Source: Limnohabitans sp. B9-3 (GTDB lineage Bacteria; Pseudomonadota; Gammaproteobacteria; Burkholderiales; Burkholderiaceae_C). Taken from it: DNA of 64,000 bases. The stretch covers positions 372,001 through 436,000 of the forward strand of contig NZ_NESI01000002.1 in NCBI RefSeq assembly GCF_002778325.1, read 5' to 3'. Within the stretch, counting starts at the first letter, position 1; each line of letters starts with the position of its first letter. Below the pieces are notes generated by a model. That model had not been told where the DNA came from, did no database searches, and saw only the letters and a list, made by a program, of their open reading frames with translations. This document shows positions 16,907 to 26,800 of the stretch, in pieces. The translations under genes were made by a program, and so were the position numbers.

Positions 16907-18903
16907 AGGGGCTCCTCAGTTTGCGGGGTCGGCAACCAAATACAGAAAGTAGATCCATGACCCGCTGTACTCGACAACGCGACATGCCCACCATGCGCGT
17001 GCGCAATGCGTTGCACGATAGACAGACCCAATCCCACGCCTCGCACACCGCTTTCCGGTGATAGCCTGAAAAACTCAGCAAACACTTTTTCCTGAACATC
17101 TTGTGGAATTCCTGGCCCCAAATCCGTCACAGCAATGCCCACATAACCTGCTTTGAGCCTTGTTCCGACAGTAATTGATGTTCCCGTGGACGAATATTTG
17201 GCAGCGTTGTCAATCAAATTTGTCAAGGCCACACCGAGGTGGTATTCGTCGACTAGGACCGTGTTCACTTCAGGGTGCAAGTGCAATTTAACCGTGTGAT
17301 TCAGCAACAGATGTGTGCTGGTCTTGATCACTGCATTGAGCCATGGCTGCAGTTCAAGTTGTTTGGGGTCAAGCGCTTCCAAGGTCTGTGTCATGGCATC
17401 GCTTTGCAGCCACTTATCAAACATCACCGTCAATCGTTGGCTTGCACTGCTAATGGCTCCCAGCCGTTTTGTAACTTGGTCAATTGCATGTTCATGCTCT
17501 TTACGCATCAAACTGGCTTGACTTTGAATGATGCTCAAAGGGGTTCGAAATTCATGCGAAATCATGGAGCCGAAACGAACATACTGTTCACGTAGGCTCT
17601 TTTCTAACAGGAGTGATGCCTCGAGCTGTTCGGTTCTTTCTTGTACCGCGTGTTTGAGCTTGTCTTCTGAAGCCTGCGTCATTTCCAGCATGGCACGGTT
17701 GGCTGCCAAAGCCTGTGCCTGAGTATGGCGATGCGCCTCATGCTCTAAGCGCAACAAATCGCCAAGAGCCAAGGCCATTAAGAGCACCTCCATGGTTGTT
17801 GATATTTGTACCGCATAGGACGTCAATCCAGTACTCGGCAGCCAACCGAAGGCGCGTAAGGCCGCAACCGAAACACCAAGCCACAGCATGAACCAGCCTG
17901 CCAGGAAAAACCGTATGCCGGGTCGCTTTTGTAAATAAGCCCTAACGCTGGCCACAGTGACCCACAGACCCATGAGCACAGAGTTAATCAGCAACAGTTG
18001 GTTGGCCGGACGCAACAGTTCGGGATAGGCGATCGCCAGAAGTGCCAACAGACTGGTTAACAAAAAAATGAACTCGCTCCATTGCAAGCACCACTTCAAC
18101 CAAGATCGATCTGTGGCGCGCAGCAGAAGATTTCGCGCAAAGCGGACTGCAAAAAAAGCAGCCAAATTGAAAAATACACTTTGCGCTACCTCGTCAAAAT
18201 CAAGGGCATCAGGCCAGACCAACTGGCGCCCATAACCATTGCTTGCAAACATGCCCAACCAAATGGTCACGATATAGGCGCAATAAGTTAAAAACCGTTG
18301 ATCCCGCAGCGCTAAAAAAATCACCAAGCCGTACATCGCCAGAACGATCAGGCCACCGTAATAAATGAACTGCAACGATTGAAATTGCTGCTGCTCCTGC
18401 CGGTAGGCGTCGGGTTGCCAGACCGCTAAAGGTACCGTCAGTGCATAGCGTGAAGTTACTCGTAGATAGGCAAACTGGGGTTGTGGCTGTACGTCCAGAG
18501 GCAGTACAAAAAATCGATCGAAATAGGGCCGTGTGGCGAAGGCTCTGCTGCTGCCTGTCAATATCGCAGGCGCGTCCGAGAGGTAAAAGTCCAGTTCGTA
18601 AAGTTTGGCGTTCTTAGTGACAAGCAGCCAATCTTTCGGAGCATTTGCTGCACGCTGTAGGGGCACGCGAATCCAATAGGCCGAATCAGTAAAACCGAAA
18701 TTCAGCTCGGTGCCACCGCGTGTCCAAGACGCAAAGCGATCGTCCATGTTGCGCACATCGTCAATGCGCAAGACACCCGACGGGTCTTCCATGAATTGCG
18801 CACTGTCAATCAGGTTCACTTCCCGGTTTTCGGTTGTCAGAACCGTCGCGTGTGCAGCTATAGCCGCTAAGGAGAGCAACAGTGAAAAGAATATTTTTTT
18901 CAT
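16903..18903 (-). CDS. 7TMR-DISM sensor histidine kinase
   Basis: A 666-residue membrane kinase. A signal peptide (MKKIFFSLLLSLAAIAAHA) precedes a periplasmic DISM-type beta domain (residues ~20-175; e.g. SAYWIRVPLQ), a class often proposed to bind carbohydrates. Seven membrane segments follow (~185-385, starting FIYYGGLIVLAMYGLVIFLAL), then a coiled-coil linker, a HisKA domain with His450 in SMISHEFRTPLSI, and an HATPase_c domain with NLIDNAAKYS (N box), DLGPGIP (G1) and GVGLGLSIV (G2). An upstream ATG (18927) is possible but would put charged and polar residues before the signal peptide. It is coupled to the response regulator. The ligand is unknown. Confidence 0.9.
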   Translation of the reverse strand: MKKIFFSLLLSLAAIAAHATVLTTENREVNLIDSAQFMEDPSGVLRIDDVRNMDDRFASWTRGGTELNFGFTDSAYWIRVPLQRAANAPKDWLLVTKNAKLYELDFYLSDAPAILTGSSRAFATRPYFDRFFVLPLDVQPQPQFAYLRVTSRYALTVPLAVWQPDAYRQEQQQFQSLQFIYYGGLIVLAMYGLVIFLALRDQRFLTYCAYIVTIWLGMFASNGYGRQLVWPDALDFDEVAQSVFFNLAAFFAVRFARNLLLRATDRSWLKWCLQWSEFIFLLTSLLALLAIAYPELLRPANQLLLINSVLMGLWVTVASVRAYLQKRPGIRFFLAGWFMLWLGVSVAALRAFGWLPSTGLTSYAVQISTTMEVLLMALALGDLLRLEHEAHRHTQAQALAANRAMLEMTQASEDKLKHAVQERTEQLEASLLLEKSLREQYVRFGSMISHEFRTPLSIIQSQASLMRKEHEHAIDQVTKRLGAISSASQRLTVMFDKWLQSDAMTQTLEALDPKQLELQPWLNAVIKTSTHLLLNHTVKLHLHPEVNTVLVDEYHLGVALTNLIDNAAKYSSTGTSITVGTRLKAGYVGIAVTDLGPGIPQDVQEKVFAEFFRLSPESGVRGVGLGLSIVQRIAHAHGGHVALSSTAGHGSTFCIWLPTPQTEEPL

Positions 18904-18916
18904 GAACAACGCGTAA

Positions 18917-18933
18917 TTCATAAACATTATGAA
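18917..18933. promoter_or_regulatory. Perfect dyad upstream of the histidine kinase gene
   Basis: TTCATAA-ACA-TTATGAA is a perfect 7-bp inverted repeat 14-30 bases upstream of the chosen kinase start. It overlaps the alternative ATG at 18927, which argues for the downstream start and suggests an operator or leader hairpin. Confidence 0.35.
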
Positions 18934-18969
18934 TCTGCACTCTCAAACCTTTGGCGTCTCAATTGCGAA

Positions 18970-19015
18970 TGTCGGAATTTGTCGTTTGAGTGATGTTTTT
19001 TGTCGGAATTTGTCG
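18970..19015. promoter_or_regulatory. Paired TGTCG direct repeats, candidate binding sites for the adjacent response regulator
   Basis: TGTCGGAATTTGTCG occurs at 18970-18984 and again identically at 19001-19015. Each copy holds two TGTCG half-sites 10 bp apart, and the copies are 31 bp apart, about three helical turns. OmpR/PhoB-family regulators bind direct repeats with roughly 10-11 bp spacing. A fifth half-site in reverse orientation (CGACA) lies at 19072. The elements sit between the kinase gene and the divergent secretion operon. Confidence 0.6.
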
Positions 19016-19096
19016 GTGCGTACGTATGGAACATCTGGCGCATTGCCAGAACAATCAAAAACAACAAAAAGTCGACAAAAACCATAAGAACAAAAA

Positions 19097-20431
19097 ATGC
19101 TGAGGTTTACAAAAGAGATTCACAGTTTTCTTGGCGTTTGCTTGGGCCTATTTGCCATGGGGTTGCCCAATGCGTTGGCGGATAACGCTCGGCTGCACCA
19201 ACTGATCTCGCAAGCGTTGACCACTCATCCCGCCGTCCAAGCCCAACAATCTCTGGTTGGCGCCGCGCAAGACAACGTCAGCGGTGCCCGCTGGCAATAC
19301 TTTCCCACACCTTCTGTTTCGGTGCAAAACGCCAGAACCGGCGCTACCGACCCCGCCTATGCGGGTGATTCGCGTGTCACGGTTTTAGCCTTGACCCAGC
19401 CTTTGTGGACCGGTGGCCGCATTGAAGCCGGGGTCGACAAAGCCCAAGCCTATGCCCAAGGTGCCGCCGCGGGTCTGGCTGAGTCGCAGCAGCAACTCGC
19501 CATTCGCGTGGTGCAAGCCTACGGCGACTGGCTCAGCGCTCACCGCAAACGCGCGGCCTACCAAGTGGGCCAGGCCCAGCACATTCGCCTCAAAGACCAA
19601 GTGGCCCGCCGCATCACCGAAGGTCAAGCGGCTGCCAGTGACCTGGCCTTGGCCCAAGGTCGCTTGGCCAGTTTGGATGCCGACATGGCCTTGGCCATCA
19701 CGCAAGAAGAGGTCAGTCTCGCCCGCCTGTCGCAGCTGCTGGGTCAGACCGTGGCGGCCAAGTCTTTGACCGGTTCACTGGCCGAGCCCTTGCCCAACAG
19801 CCTGAGCGTGAGTGAGTTGCTGGCCCAAGCCCAAAGCTATTCCCCCTCGTTGGCCCGCTCACGTAGCAATGCCCAGGCCCAACTTGCGGCCATTCAAGAA
19901 GCCAAAAGCGCCACCTTGCCCGAAGTGTCGTTTCGCTGGGAGCAGCAACACGGCAATTTCAACTACCTCGGTGGGCCCACGCACACCCGTGGCTTTGTCA
20001 ACCTCAGCAGCCGCCTTGGGGCCGGCTTGTCCAACTTCGCTGCCATCAGCGAAGCCGTGCAACGCCACGCTGCCGCAGAGGCCGACACCGAGTCTCAACT
20101 GCGCAGCCTGAGCGAGCAAGTCATGACCGACCACGCCTTGCTGGTCACCTCGCAAAGCCGCCGTCAAGCCCTGCAAACCTCGGCCGAGCTGGCCGACCAA
20201 GTGCTCGCCTCGTGGGACCGCCAATACCTGTCGGGTCGCAAAAGCTGGCAAGACCTCATGAACTCCGCCCGCGAGCAAGTGCAAGTGCAAGCCCAACTCG
20301 CCGACCTCGAAGGCTCCCAACTCGTGGCCTCGTGGCGACTGGCCCTGACCACAGGTCAGCTTCAAGTAGCCGCAGGTCAGCTCCAAGTCTCCTCAGGCCA
20401 GCTCCAAGTGCCCACCGCTGAACAGAAATAA
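19097..20431 (+). CDS. TolC-family outer-membrane channel of a type I secretion system
   Basis: A 444-residue outer-membrane efflux-type protein. The signal peptide ends near ALA28 (FAMGLPNALA), and two long alpha-helical/coiled-coil halves are typical of TolC (first repeat ~30-235, second ~240-425, with LTQPLWTGGRIEAGVDKAQA). It should form the trimeric exit duct for the ABC/HlyD pair encoded next. The C-terminus carries three imperfect copies of a 7-residue unit GQLQVxx (bases 20352-20414) not expected in the family. It is the first gene of the operon, with only 6 bases before the ABC gene. Confidence 0.88.
   Translation: MLRFTKEIHSFLGVCLGLFAMGLPNALADNARLHQLISQALTTHPAVQAQQSLVGAAQDNVSGARWQYFPTPSVSVQNARTGATDPAYAGDSRVTVLALTQPLWTGGRIEAGVDKAQAYAQGAAAGLAESQQQLAIRVVQAYGDWLSAHRKRAAYQVGQAQHIRLKDQVARRITEGQAAASDLALAQGRLASLDADMALAITQEEVSLARLSQLLGQTVAAKSLTGSLAEPLPNSLSVSELLAQAQSYSPSLARSRSNAQAQLAAIQEAKSATLPEVSFRWEQQHGNFNYLGGPTHTRGFVNLSSRLGAGLSNFAAISEAVQRHAAAEADTESQLRSLSEQVMTDHALLVTSQSRRQALQTSAELADQVLASWDRQYLSGRKSWQDLMNSAREQVQVQAQLADLEGSQLVASWRLALTTGQLQVAAGQLQVSSGQLQVPTAEQK
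20352..20414 (+). repeat. 21-bp tandem repeat, three copies, at the 3' end of the TolC-like gene
   Basis: CAGGTCAGCTTCAAGTAGCCG and two variants start at 20352, 20373 and 20394. They encode GQLQVAA-GQLQVSS-GQLQVPT, a short periplasmic tail that could expand or contract by slippage without shifting frame. Confidence 0.75.
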
Positions 20432-20437
20432 AAACAC

Positions 20438-22609
20438 ATGACTTCAGCACTCCCTTCAGCCACCCCTTCATCCCCGCAACTGCCGCGCTTGCTCGCGGCC
20501 TTGCTGCGTCTGGCCGAACTCCAACGCGAGCCGGTGGACCGCCTCGCCCTGCAAGAGGCTGTGCAACACGTCCAAGCCGAAGATGACTCAGCAGGTGCGG
20601 GGAAGATACAAACCCCCGCGCAGCAAATCACCCGCCTCACGCGCCACCTCGGTCTCAAGAGCGCCCGCTGGCTCAAAGCCGCCGATCCCTCGCAAGTGCC
20701 CGCCTTGGTGCACGACCCCATCGACGGATGGGGTGTGCTGGTTGGGCAGAACGCCCAGCAGCAGTGGGTGGTCTTGCGTTGGGACGAGGTTCAACGCGCC
20801 TGGTCCGAAGGCCTGCACGACGACCCCAAGCCGCTGCAGATTGCCAAGCTGCGTTTGTCTGCCCCCTTCGAGCTGGGCAAAAGTCCCGTCTTCGCCCTCA
20901 TTCGCACCGAGATTGCCGCGCAAAAGGGCCGTCTCATCGAAGCCGCCGCAGGCGGTTTGATCATCGGCATCTTGGGGCTGATCACCTCGTTTTATTCGAT
21001 GCAGATCTACGACCGCGTCATTCCTACCGGCGCCATGCAAACCCTCATGGTGCTGAGCTTGGGCGCCTTGATCGCCATTGGCTTGGATTGGATGGCCCGC
21101 AGCGCCCGCACCCAGCTGTACGAGAACATCATCGATGAGGTGGACAAGCGCATGGCGCGCACCGTGTATTTGCGCTTGCTGGCCGTGCGCCTGGACCAGC
21201 TGCCCCGCAGCGTGGGCAGCTTGGCTTCGCAAATGCGCGGGTATGAGAGCGTGCGCAGCTTCCTCACCCAAGTCACCACCAGCGTGCTGGTGGACCTACC
21301 GTTTGCGTTGTTGTTCTTGGTCATCATGGCGCTCATGAGCGGCGCATTGGCGCTGGTGCCCTTGCTGTTCTTTGTGGCCGCGTTGAGCTTAGGCCTGTCC
21401 ACCAGAACGCGCATGGAAGAGCTGGCTAAACAAGGCGCCAAGGCTGGCAACTTCAAAACCGGCTTGCTCGTCGAAACCGTGGAAGGCGCCGAAACCCTCA
21501 AATCAGGGCAGGGCGGTTGGCGCATGCTCGGGCGCTGGCTGCACAACGTAGACGAAGCGCGTGACGCCGAGCTCCAATCGCGCAACTTGAGCGAGCACTT
21601 CCAGCACCTCATCTCTAGCTTCCAGCAAATGAGCTACGTGCTCTTGGTGGCCTTTGGCGCTTATTTGGTCACCAAAGGCGAGCTCACCCAAGGCGGTTTG
21701 ATTGCCTGCACCATTTTGTCGGGCCGCGTGCTCAGCCCCGTCGCCGCTGTGGCCGCGCAGGCCCTGCAGTGGTCCTACGCCAAAGCCGCCCTCGAAGGGC
21801 TAGATGCGCTGTGGCGTTTAGAAAACGACCACCACGACCACGAACCCGTGGTGCTCGACCACGTGCATGGTAACTACCAGTTCGACAAGGTGACCGCCCG
21901 CTACGGTGCCAGCCCCGCCTTGGTTATCCCCCAGCTCAGCATCAAAGCGGGCGAGCGCATTGGCATCATCGGCCCCGTGGGCGCTGGCAAAACCACCTTG
22001 CTGCGCCTGCTCTCGGGCATGTACAAACCGCAAGAAGGCCGCATCTTGCTCGACGGTGTGGACCTCAGCCACATCGCCAAAGCCCCGCTGTCCGAGCGCA
22101 TCGGTTACTTGCAACAAGAAGGGCGCTTGTTCGCAGGCACCTTACGCGAGAACCTGCTCTTGGGGCTGGCCGACCCGGGCGATCCAGCTATCTTGGCGGT
22201 GGCCCAGCGCACGGGCCTCATGCAAGCCGTCATCACGCCGCACCCGCGTGGGCTGCAGCAAGAAATCTTTGAAGGTGGCACAGGCCTCTCGGGCGGTCAA
22301 CGCCAGCTCGTCAACCTCACCCGCGTGGTGCTGCGCGAGCCCGCCATTTGGTTGCTCGACGAGCCCACCTCGTCGGTGGACGGCAACAGCGAGCTGCAAA
22401 TCAAACAGCTCATTTATCAAACTCTGCAGCCCCAGCACACCTTGGTGCTGGTGACCCACAAGCCCGACATGCTGCAACTGGTGGACCGCATCTTGGTGGT
22501 GGCCAACCACCAAGTGGTGATGGACGGCCCCAAAGCACAAGTCCTCGCTCGTCTGAACGCGAACACACCTACAAACGCCAACGCTAATGCCAACGGAGCC
22601 GCCGCATGA
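20438..22609 (+). CDS. Type I secretion ABC transporter (permease-ATPase fusion, LapB-like)
   Basis: A 723-residue half-transporter. Residues ~1-150 are a C39-peptidase-like domain lacking a catalytic Cys, as in RTX-adhesin exporters. Six membrane helices follow (~165-430), then the ATPase with Walker A GPVGAGKTTLL (~511), signature LSGGQRQLVNLTR (~617) and Walker B IWLLDEPTSSVD (~637). It energises one-step export of the adhesin from the cytoplasm through the HlyD and TolC partners. Its stop overlaps the HlyD start by four bases (ATGA). Confidence 0.92.
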   Translation: MTSALPSATPSSPQLPRLLAALLRLAELQREPVDRLALQEAVQHVQAEDDSAGAGKIQTPAQQITRLTRHLGLKSARWLKAADPSQVPALVHDPIDGWGVLVGQNAQQQWVVLRWDEVQRAWSEGLHDDPKPLQIAKLRLSAPFELGKSPVFALIRTEIAAQKGRLIEAAAGGLIIGILGLITSFYSMQIYDRVIPTGAMQTLMVLSLGALIAIGLDWMARSARTQLYENIIDEVDKRMARTVYLRLLAVRLDQLPRSVGSLASQMRGYESVRSFLTQVTTSVLVDLPFALLFLVIMALMSGALALVPLLFFVAALSLGLSTRTRMEELAKQGAKAGNFKTGLLVETVEGAETLKSGQGGWRMLGRWLHNVDEARDAELQSRNLSEHFQHLISSFQQMSYVLLVAFGAYLVTKGELTQGGLIACTILSGRVLSPVAAVAAQALQWSYAKAALEGLDALWRLENDHHDHEPVVLDHVHGNYQFDKVTARYGASPALVIPQLSIKAGERIGIIGPVGAGKTTLLRLLSGMYKPQEGRILLDGVDLSHIAKAPLSERIGYLQQEGRLFAGTLRENLLLGLADPGDPAILAVAQRTGLMQAVITPHPRGLQQEIFEGGTGLSGGQRQLVNLTRVVLREPAIWLLDEPTSSVDGNSELQIKQLIYQTLQPQHTLVLVTHKPDMLQLVDRILVVANHQVVMDGPKAQVLARLNANTPTNANANANGAAA

Positions 22610-23754
22610 TGGCCCATCGTCCTTCCAAAATGCTCAGCTTGGTCATCTTGACTGTTGTGCTGTTTATCGCCTGGTCCAGCTGGTTTGACATTGATCAGAC
22701 CGTGCGCGCCCAAGGCCAGCTCATACCCGGTGGGCGCACCCAAGTCATCCAAGTGGTCGATGGTGGTGTGCTGTCCGAGATTCGTGTGCAAGAGGGCGAC
22801 AACGTCAAGGCCGGTCAAGTGCTGGCCGTGCTCGAGCCCGACCGCGCCAAAGCAGCCTTTGACGAAGCGCAGGCCAAACACACCGCCTTGCGCGTGGTGC
22901 TGCAACGCGCGCAAGCCGAGGCCAACGGCACAACCCCTGTGTTTGGCAGAGAGTTTGCGGGCTACCCTGAGCTGGTCGCTGCACAAAACAAGCTCTACAC
23001 CCAGCGCAAGCAAAGCCTAGACGACGCACTCGCCATGCAACAAGAAGCCATGGGCTTGGCCAAAGAAGAGCTGCAAATGAACGAGCGTTTGTTTGCCGGT
23101 GGCGACATCAGCCGGGTCGAGGTCTTGCGCGCGCGCCGCCAAGTCAGCGACATCCAGTCGCGGATCTTCGACATCCGTAATAAGTACTTGCAAGACGCCC
23201 GTGCTGAGGCTGCCAAGCAAGAAGAAGAAATCTCCAGCCAGCGCTACCGCCAAGAAGACCGCCGTTACGCCTTGTCTCAAACCGAGCTGACGGCCCCTGT
23301 GGACGGCGTGGTGAAGTATTTGCGGGTGACCACCGTGGGTGGTGTGCTGCGTGCGGGCGACGAGCTCATGCAAATCTCGCCCACCGATGGTGAGTCGCTG
23401 TTGGAGCTCAAAGTCAACCCCGCCGACATCGGCCAGCTGCAAACCGGCATGCGAGCCAACATCCGCCTAGACGCTTACGACTACGCCATTTACGGCACCT
23501 TGACGGGTGAGCTGGTCTACCTCAGCTCGGACACCCTGCAAGAGCAAGGCGCCAATGGGCAGCCCCAAACCTACTACCGAGCGCGTGTTCGCCTACTGCC
23601 CAACGCGGTGGCGGCCAACACCAAGCTCCAACCCATTGTTTTAAAGCCCGGGCTGACGGCCACGGTGGACATCCTGACAGGCCAACGCTCGGTCATGCGC
23701 TACCTCATCAAGCCGATTGCACGCGGCTTGAGCGGTGCGCTCAACGAACGCTAA
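22606..23754 (+). CDS. HlyD-family membrane fusion protein (LapC-like)
   Basis: A 382-residue periplasmic adaptor. One N-terminal membrane helix (SLVILTVVLFIAWSSW, ~10-27) is followed by a split biotinyl-lipoyl-like domain (QVVDGGVLSEIRVQEGDNVKAGQVLAVLE and ELTAPVDGVVKYLRV). A long coiled-coil hairpin (~85-225) lies between the halves, then beta-barrel regions. It bridges the ABC transporter and the TolC-like channel. It is translationally coupled to the ABC gene, and a 56-base gap to the adhesin gene follows. The prefix QLIPGGRTQVIQ is characteristic of adhesin-type exporters. Confidence 0.92.
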   Translation: MMAHRPSKMLSLVILTVVLFIAWSSWFDIDQTVRAQGQLIPGGRTQVIQVVDGGVLSEIRVQEGDNVKAGQVLAVLEPDRAKAAFDEAQAKHTALRVVLQRAQAEANGTTPVFGREFAGYPELVAAQNKLYTQRKQSLDDALAMQQEAMGLAKEELQMNERLFAGGDISRVEVLRARRQVSDIQSRIFDIRNKYLQDARAEAAKQEEEISSQRYRQEDRRYALSQTELTAPVDGVVKYLRVTTVGGVLRAGDELMQISPTDGESLLELKVNPADIGQLQTGMRANIRLDAYDYAIYGTLTGELVYLSSDTLQEQGANGQPQTYYRARVRLLPNAVAANTKLQPIVLKPGLTATVDILTGQRSVMRYLIKPIARGLSGALNER

Positions 23755-23810
23755 GCCCTCATTCAACCCATTTCTACCCAATCTAAACCATCACTTCCTC
23801 GGAGCACATC

Positions 23811-26800
23811 ATGGCAACAGCAGCAAACAACGCATCGCTCATCTTGAACATCAGCGGCACGCAAAGCGTAGTCTTGAAGCGCGGTGAAAAAACCAGCGTC
23901 ATCGCCAAAGCCGGTCAACGCTACCGCGTGGTCAAAGAGGGTGAAGAAGCGAAAGAAGCTGCAGCCAAAGACGTGGCCGCAAGCCAAAAAGGCCAAGACC
24001 TGTTGCTCAGCTACGCAGACGGCACGCAAGTGCTGTTGGTCAGCTTCTACGAAGCCTGTAAGGCCGAGCAATGCGCGGTCGACATGCCGGGCGCCAAGGG
24101 CACAGGCACCAGCGGAGGCTACGTCATCACCGGCGACAGCGCGGTGGGTGCGAGCTTGTCGGACGGGGGCAAGTTGGTTTATGCGTTTGGTGATACGCCT
24201 TCGATGGCGGCATTGACCCAAGGTGCAGAGCAAGCCCGAGGCTTCTCGCACCAAGACAGCTTGAGCACCTACATGCCACCCAGCGATGCTGCTGTTTGGA
24301 CCCCCATGCAGATGGGGTTAGGTGTGGTGGGCGTTGCTGCGCTGCTGCATCAAAATGACAAAGCATCCGTGCCCACCGTCATTCGTGGCACGGTGGTGGC
24401 TGGCCCGGTTCTGGCTGGCAACGGCTTGACGGCCGTGGCCTACAAAGCCGATGGCACCGTCTTGGCCTCGGGCGCAGTCAACGCCGATGGCACCTTCACG
24501 CTCAATGTGGGCAATGACTACTTGGGTGGCGTGTTGGTCAAAGTCAGCGACACCAACGCCAATCCAGATTACTTTGACGAAGCCACAGGCGCCCCCAAAG
24601 ACCTGAGCACCGACTTGCGCGCGCTCACCGTCATTCCTACGGCGGGCACCTACAACGTCAGCGTCAACGTGTTGACCGAGCTGGCTGTGCGTAACTTAGG
24701 TTTGTCGGGTGGAGACACGGGCAATTCAAGCACCACCTTCACCAGCGTGAACGCCACCCAAATCACCCAAGCCAACCAAAAAGTGGCAGCCTCTGTGGGC
24801 CTCTCGCAAGATCTGGTGCTGGGGGCAGCGCCAGTGGCCATCATCACCACAACTGGAGCCAGCAACGCGCAATCCAACGACTACGGCCGCTTGTTGGCCG
24901 CGTTGTCGGGTGCTGAAGTGGGCAGCGACACAAATGCTGTCCTCGTGGACTTGGCCACCAAGCTGCAAAGCACGCAAGCCCAAGCCACTGGCCAAGTGCT
25001 GGAGACCTTGCTCGAAGGTGCAGCCAAGGTCAACCTGGTGGCCGCGATTTCTGACATCACCAACCAAAAGTCCACAGCCATCACCATCGGTGTGGTCTCG
25101 CAAGACAACCGCTTGAGCCCCACTGAAATGATCGCAGGCGTCGAGGTGCAAGGCACGGCCGCGGCAGGCGCTTCCGTCGTCATTGCATGGTCCGATTCGA
25201 CCGGAACAGCGACCGCTACAGGCACACGCACGGTGACGGCCGACTCGCAAGGCCGCTGGAGCACCAGCTTTACGAGTGCAGAAATGCCAGCCTTGGGTGC
25301 GACCACCCTCAAAGCCACCGTGGGCAGCGACGCAGCGACGCGCAGTATTTACTTGGATGAACCTTTGGCCCCGACCATCACACTGACCCAGATGACAGGC
25401 AGTGGCAACCTGACGAGCAACGGCCATGTGGATGTCAGTGGCATCTTGAACGGCGCAGGTTGGGACTACAGCCTAGACGGCGGTGCCAACTGGACAGCAG
25501 GCAGCGGCAGCGGCTTTACGGCGACGGGCGACGGTGCCAAGCAAGTGTTGGTGCGGCAAAACATTGGCGGACATACCTCGCCCAGCAGCAACACCCTCAA
25601 CTTTTCACTCGACACCGCTACCCCAGCCGTCACGCTCAGCGCAGTCACTGACGATGTGGGCAGCGTCACCGGGCCTGTTGCCTCTGGCAGCAGCACCGAC
25701 GACACCGCACTTGTGCTTTCTGGCACGAATGAAGCGGGTGCAACAGTGGCGGTCTACAACGGCACCACCTTCCTCGGCGCGGCCACGGTCAGTGGCACCA
25801 ACTGGACCTACAGCGCTACCGTTGCCAATGGCAGCACCTACCAATTCAACGCCACAGCCACCGATGCGGCGGGCAACACCAGCGCGGCCACAGCTAACCA
25901 CACTGTCATCGGCGACACCGCTGCCCCAGCCGTTACGCTGAGCGCAGTCACTGACGATGTGGGCAGCGTCACCGGACCTGTTGCCTCTGGCAGCAGCACC
26001 GACGACACGGCTCTTGTGCTTTCTGGCACCAACGAAGCGGGCGCATCAGTAGCGGTCTACAACGGCACAACTTTGCTCGGGGCTGCCACGGTCAGTGGCA
26101 CCAACTGGACCTACAACGCTACCGTTGCCAACGGCAGCACCTACCAATTCAACGCTACAGCCACCGATGCGGCGGGCAACACCAGCGCGGCCACAGCTAA
26201 CCACACTGTCATCGGCGACACCGCTGCCCCAGCCGTTACGCTGAGCGCAGTCACTGACGACGTGGGCAACGTCACCGGACCTGTTGCCTCTGGCAGCAGC
26301 ACCGACGACACGGCTCTTGTGCTTTCTGGCACCAACGAAGCGGGCGCAACAGTAGCGGTCTACAACGGCACAACTTTGCTCGGCGCAGCCACAGTCACTG
26401 GCACCAACTGGACCTACAGCGCCACGGTTGCCAACGGCAGCACCTACCAATTCAACGCCACAGCCACCGATGCGGCAGGCAACACCAGCGCTGCCACGAC
26501 CTACCACACCGTCATCGGCGACACGGCCGAGCCCACCGTCACGATCAGCAGCAGTGCAACCAGTTTGGGCGCCAACGCCACAGCTACCTTGACCTTCACG
26601 TTGAGCGAAGCCATCGCCAATTTCAGCGACACCAGCATCACCGTCACGGGTGGCACGCTTAGCAATTTCAGCGGTAGCGGCACCAGCTACACGGCCACTT
26701 TCACGCCCGATGCGGGCCTGAGTGGCGCAGCCACCGTCAATGTGGCAGCCAGCGCTTTGACCGACGCAGCGGGTAACAGCAACAGCGCGGCCAGCAACAC

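Noticed and set aside
25624..26532. Possible CRISPR-like regular repeats
   Set aside because: Unit length is 303 bp, fully coding and in frame, with no short repeat-spacer pattern.
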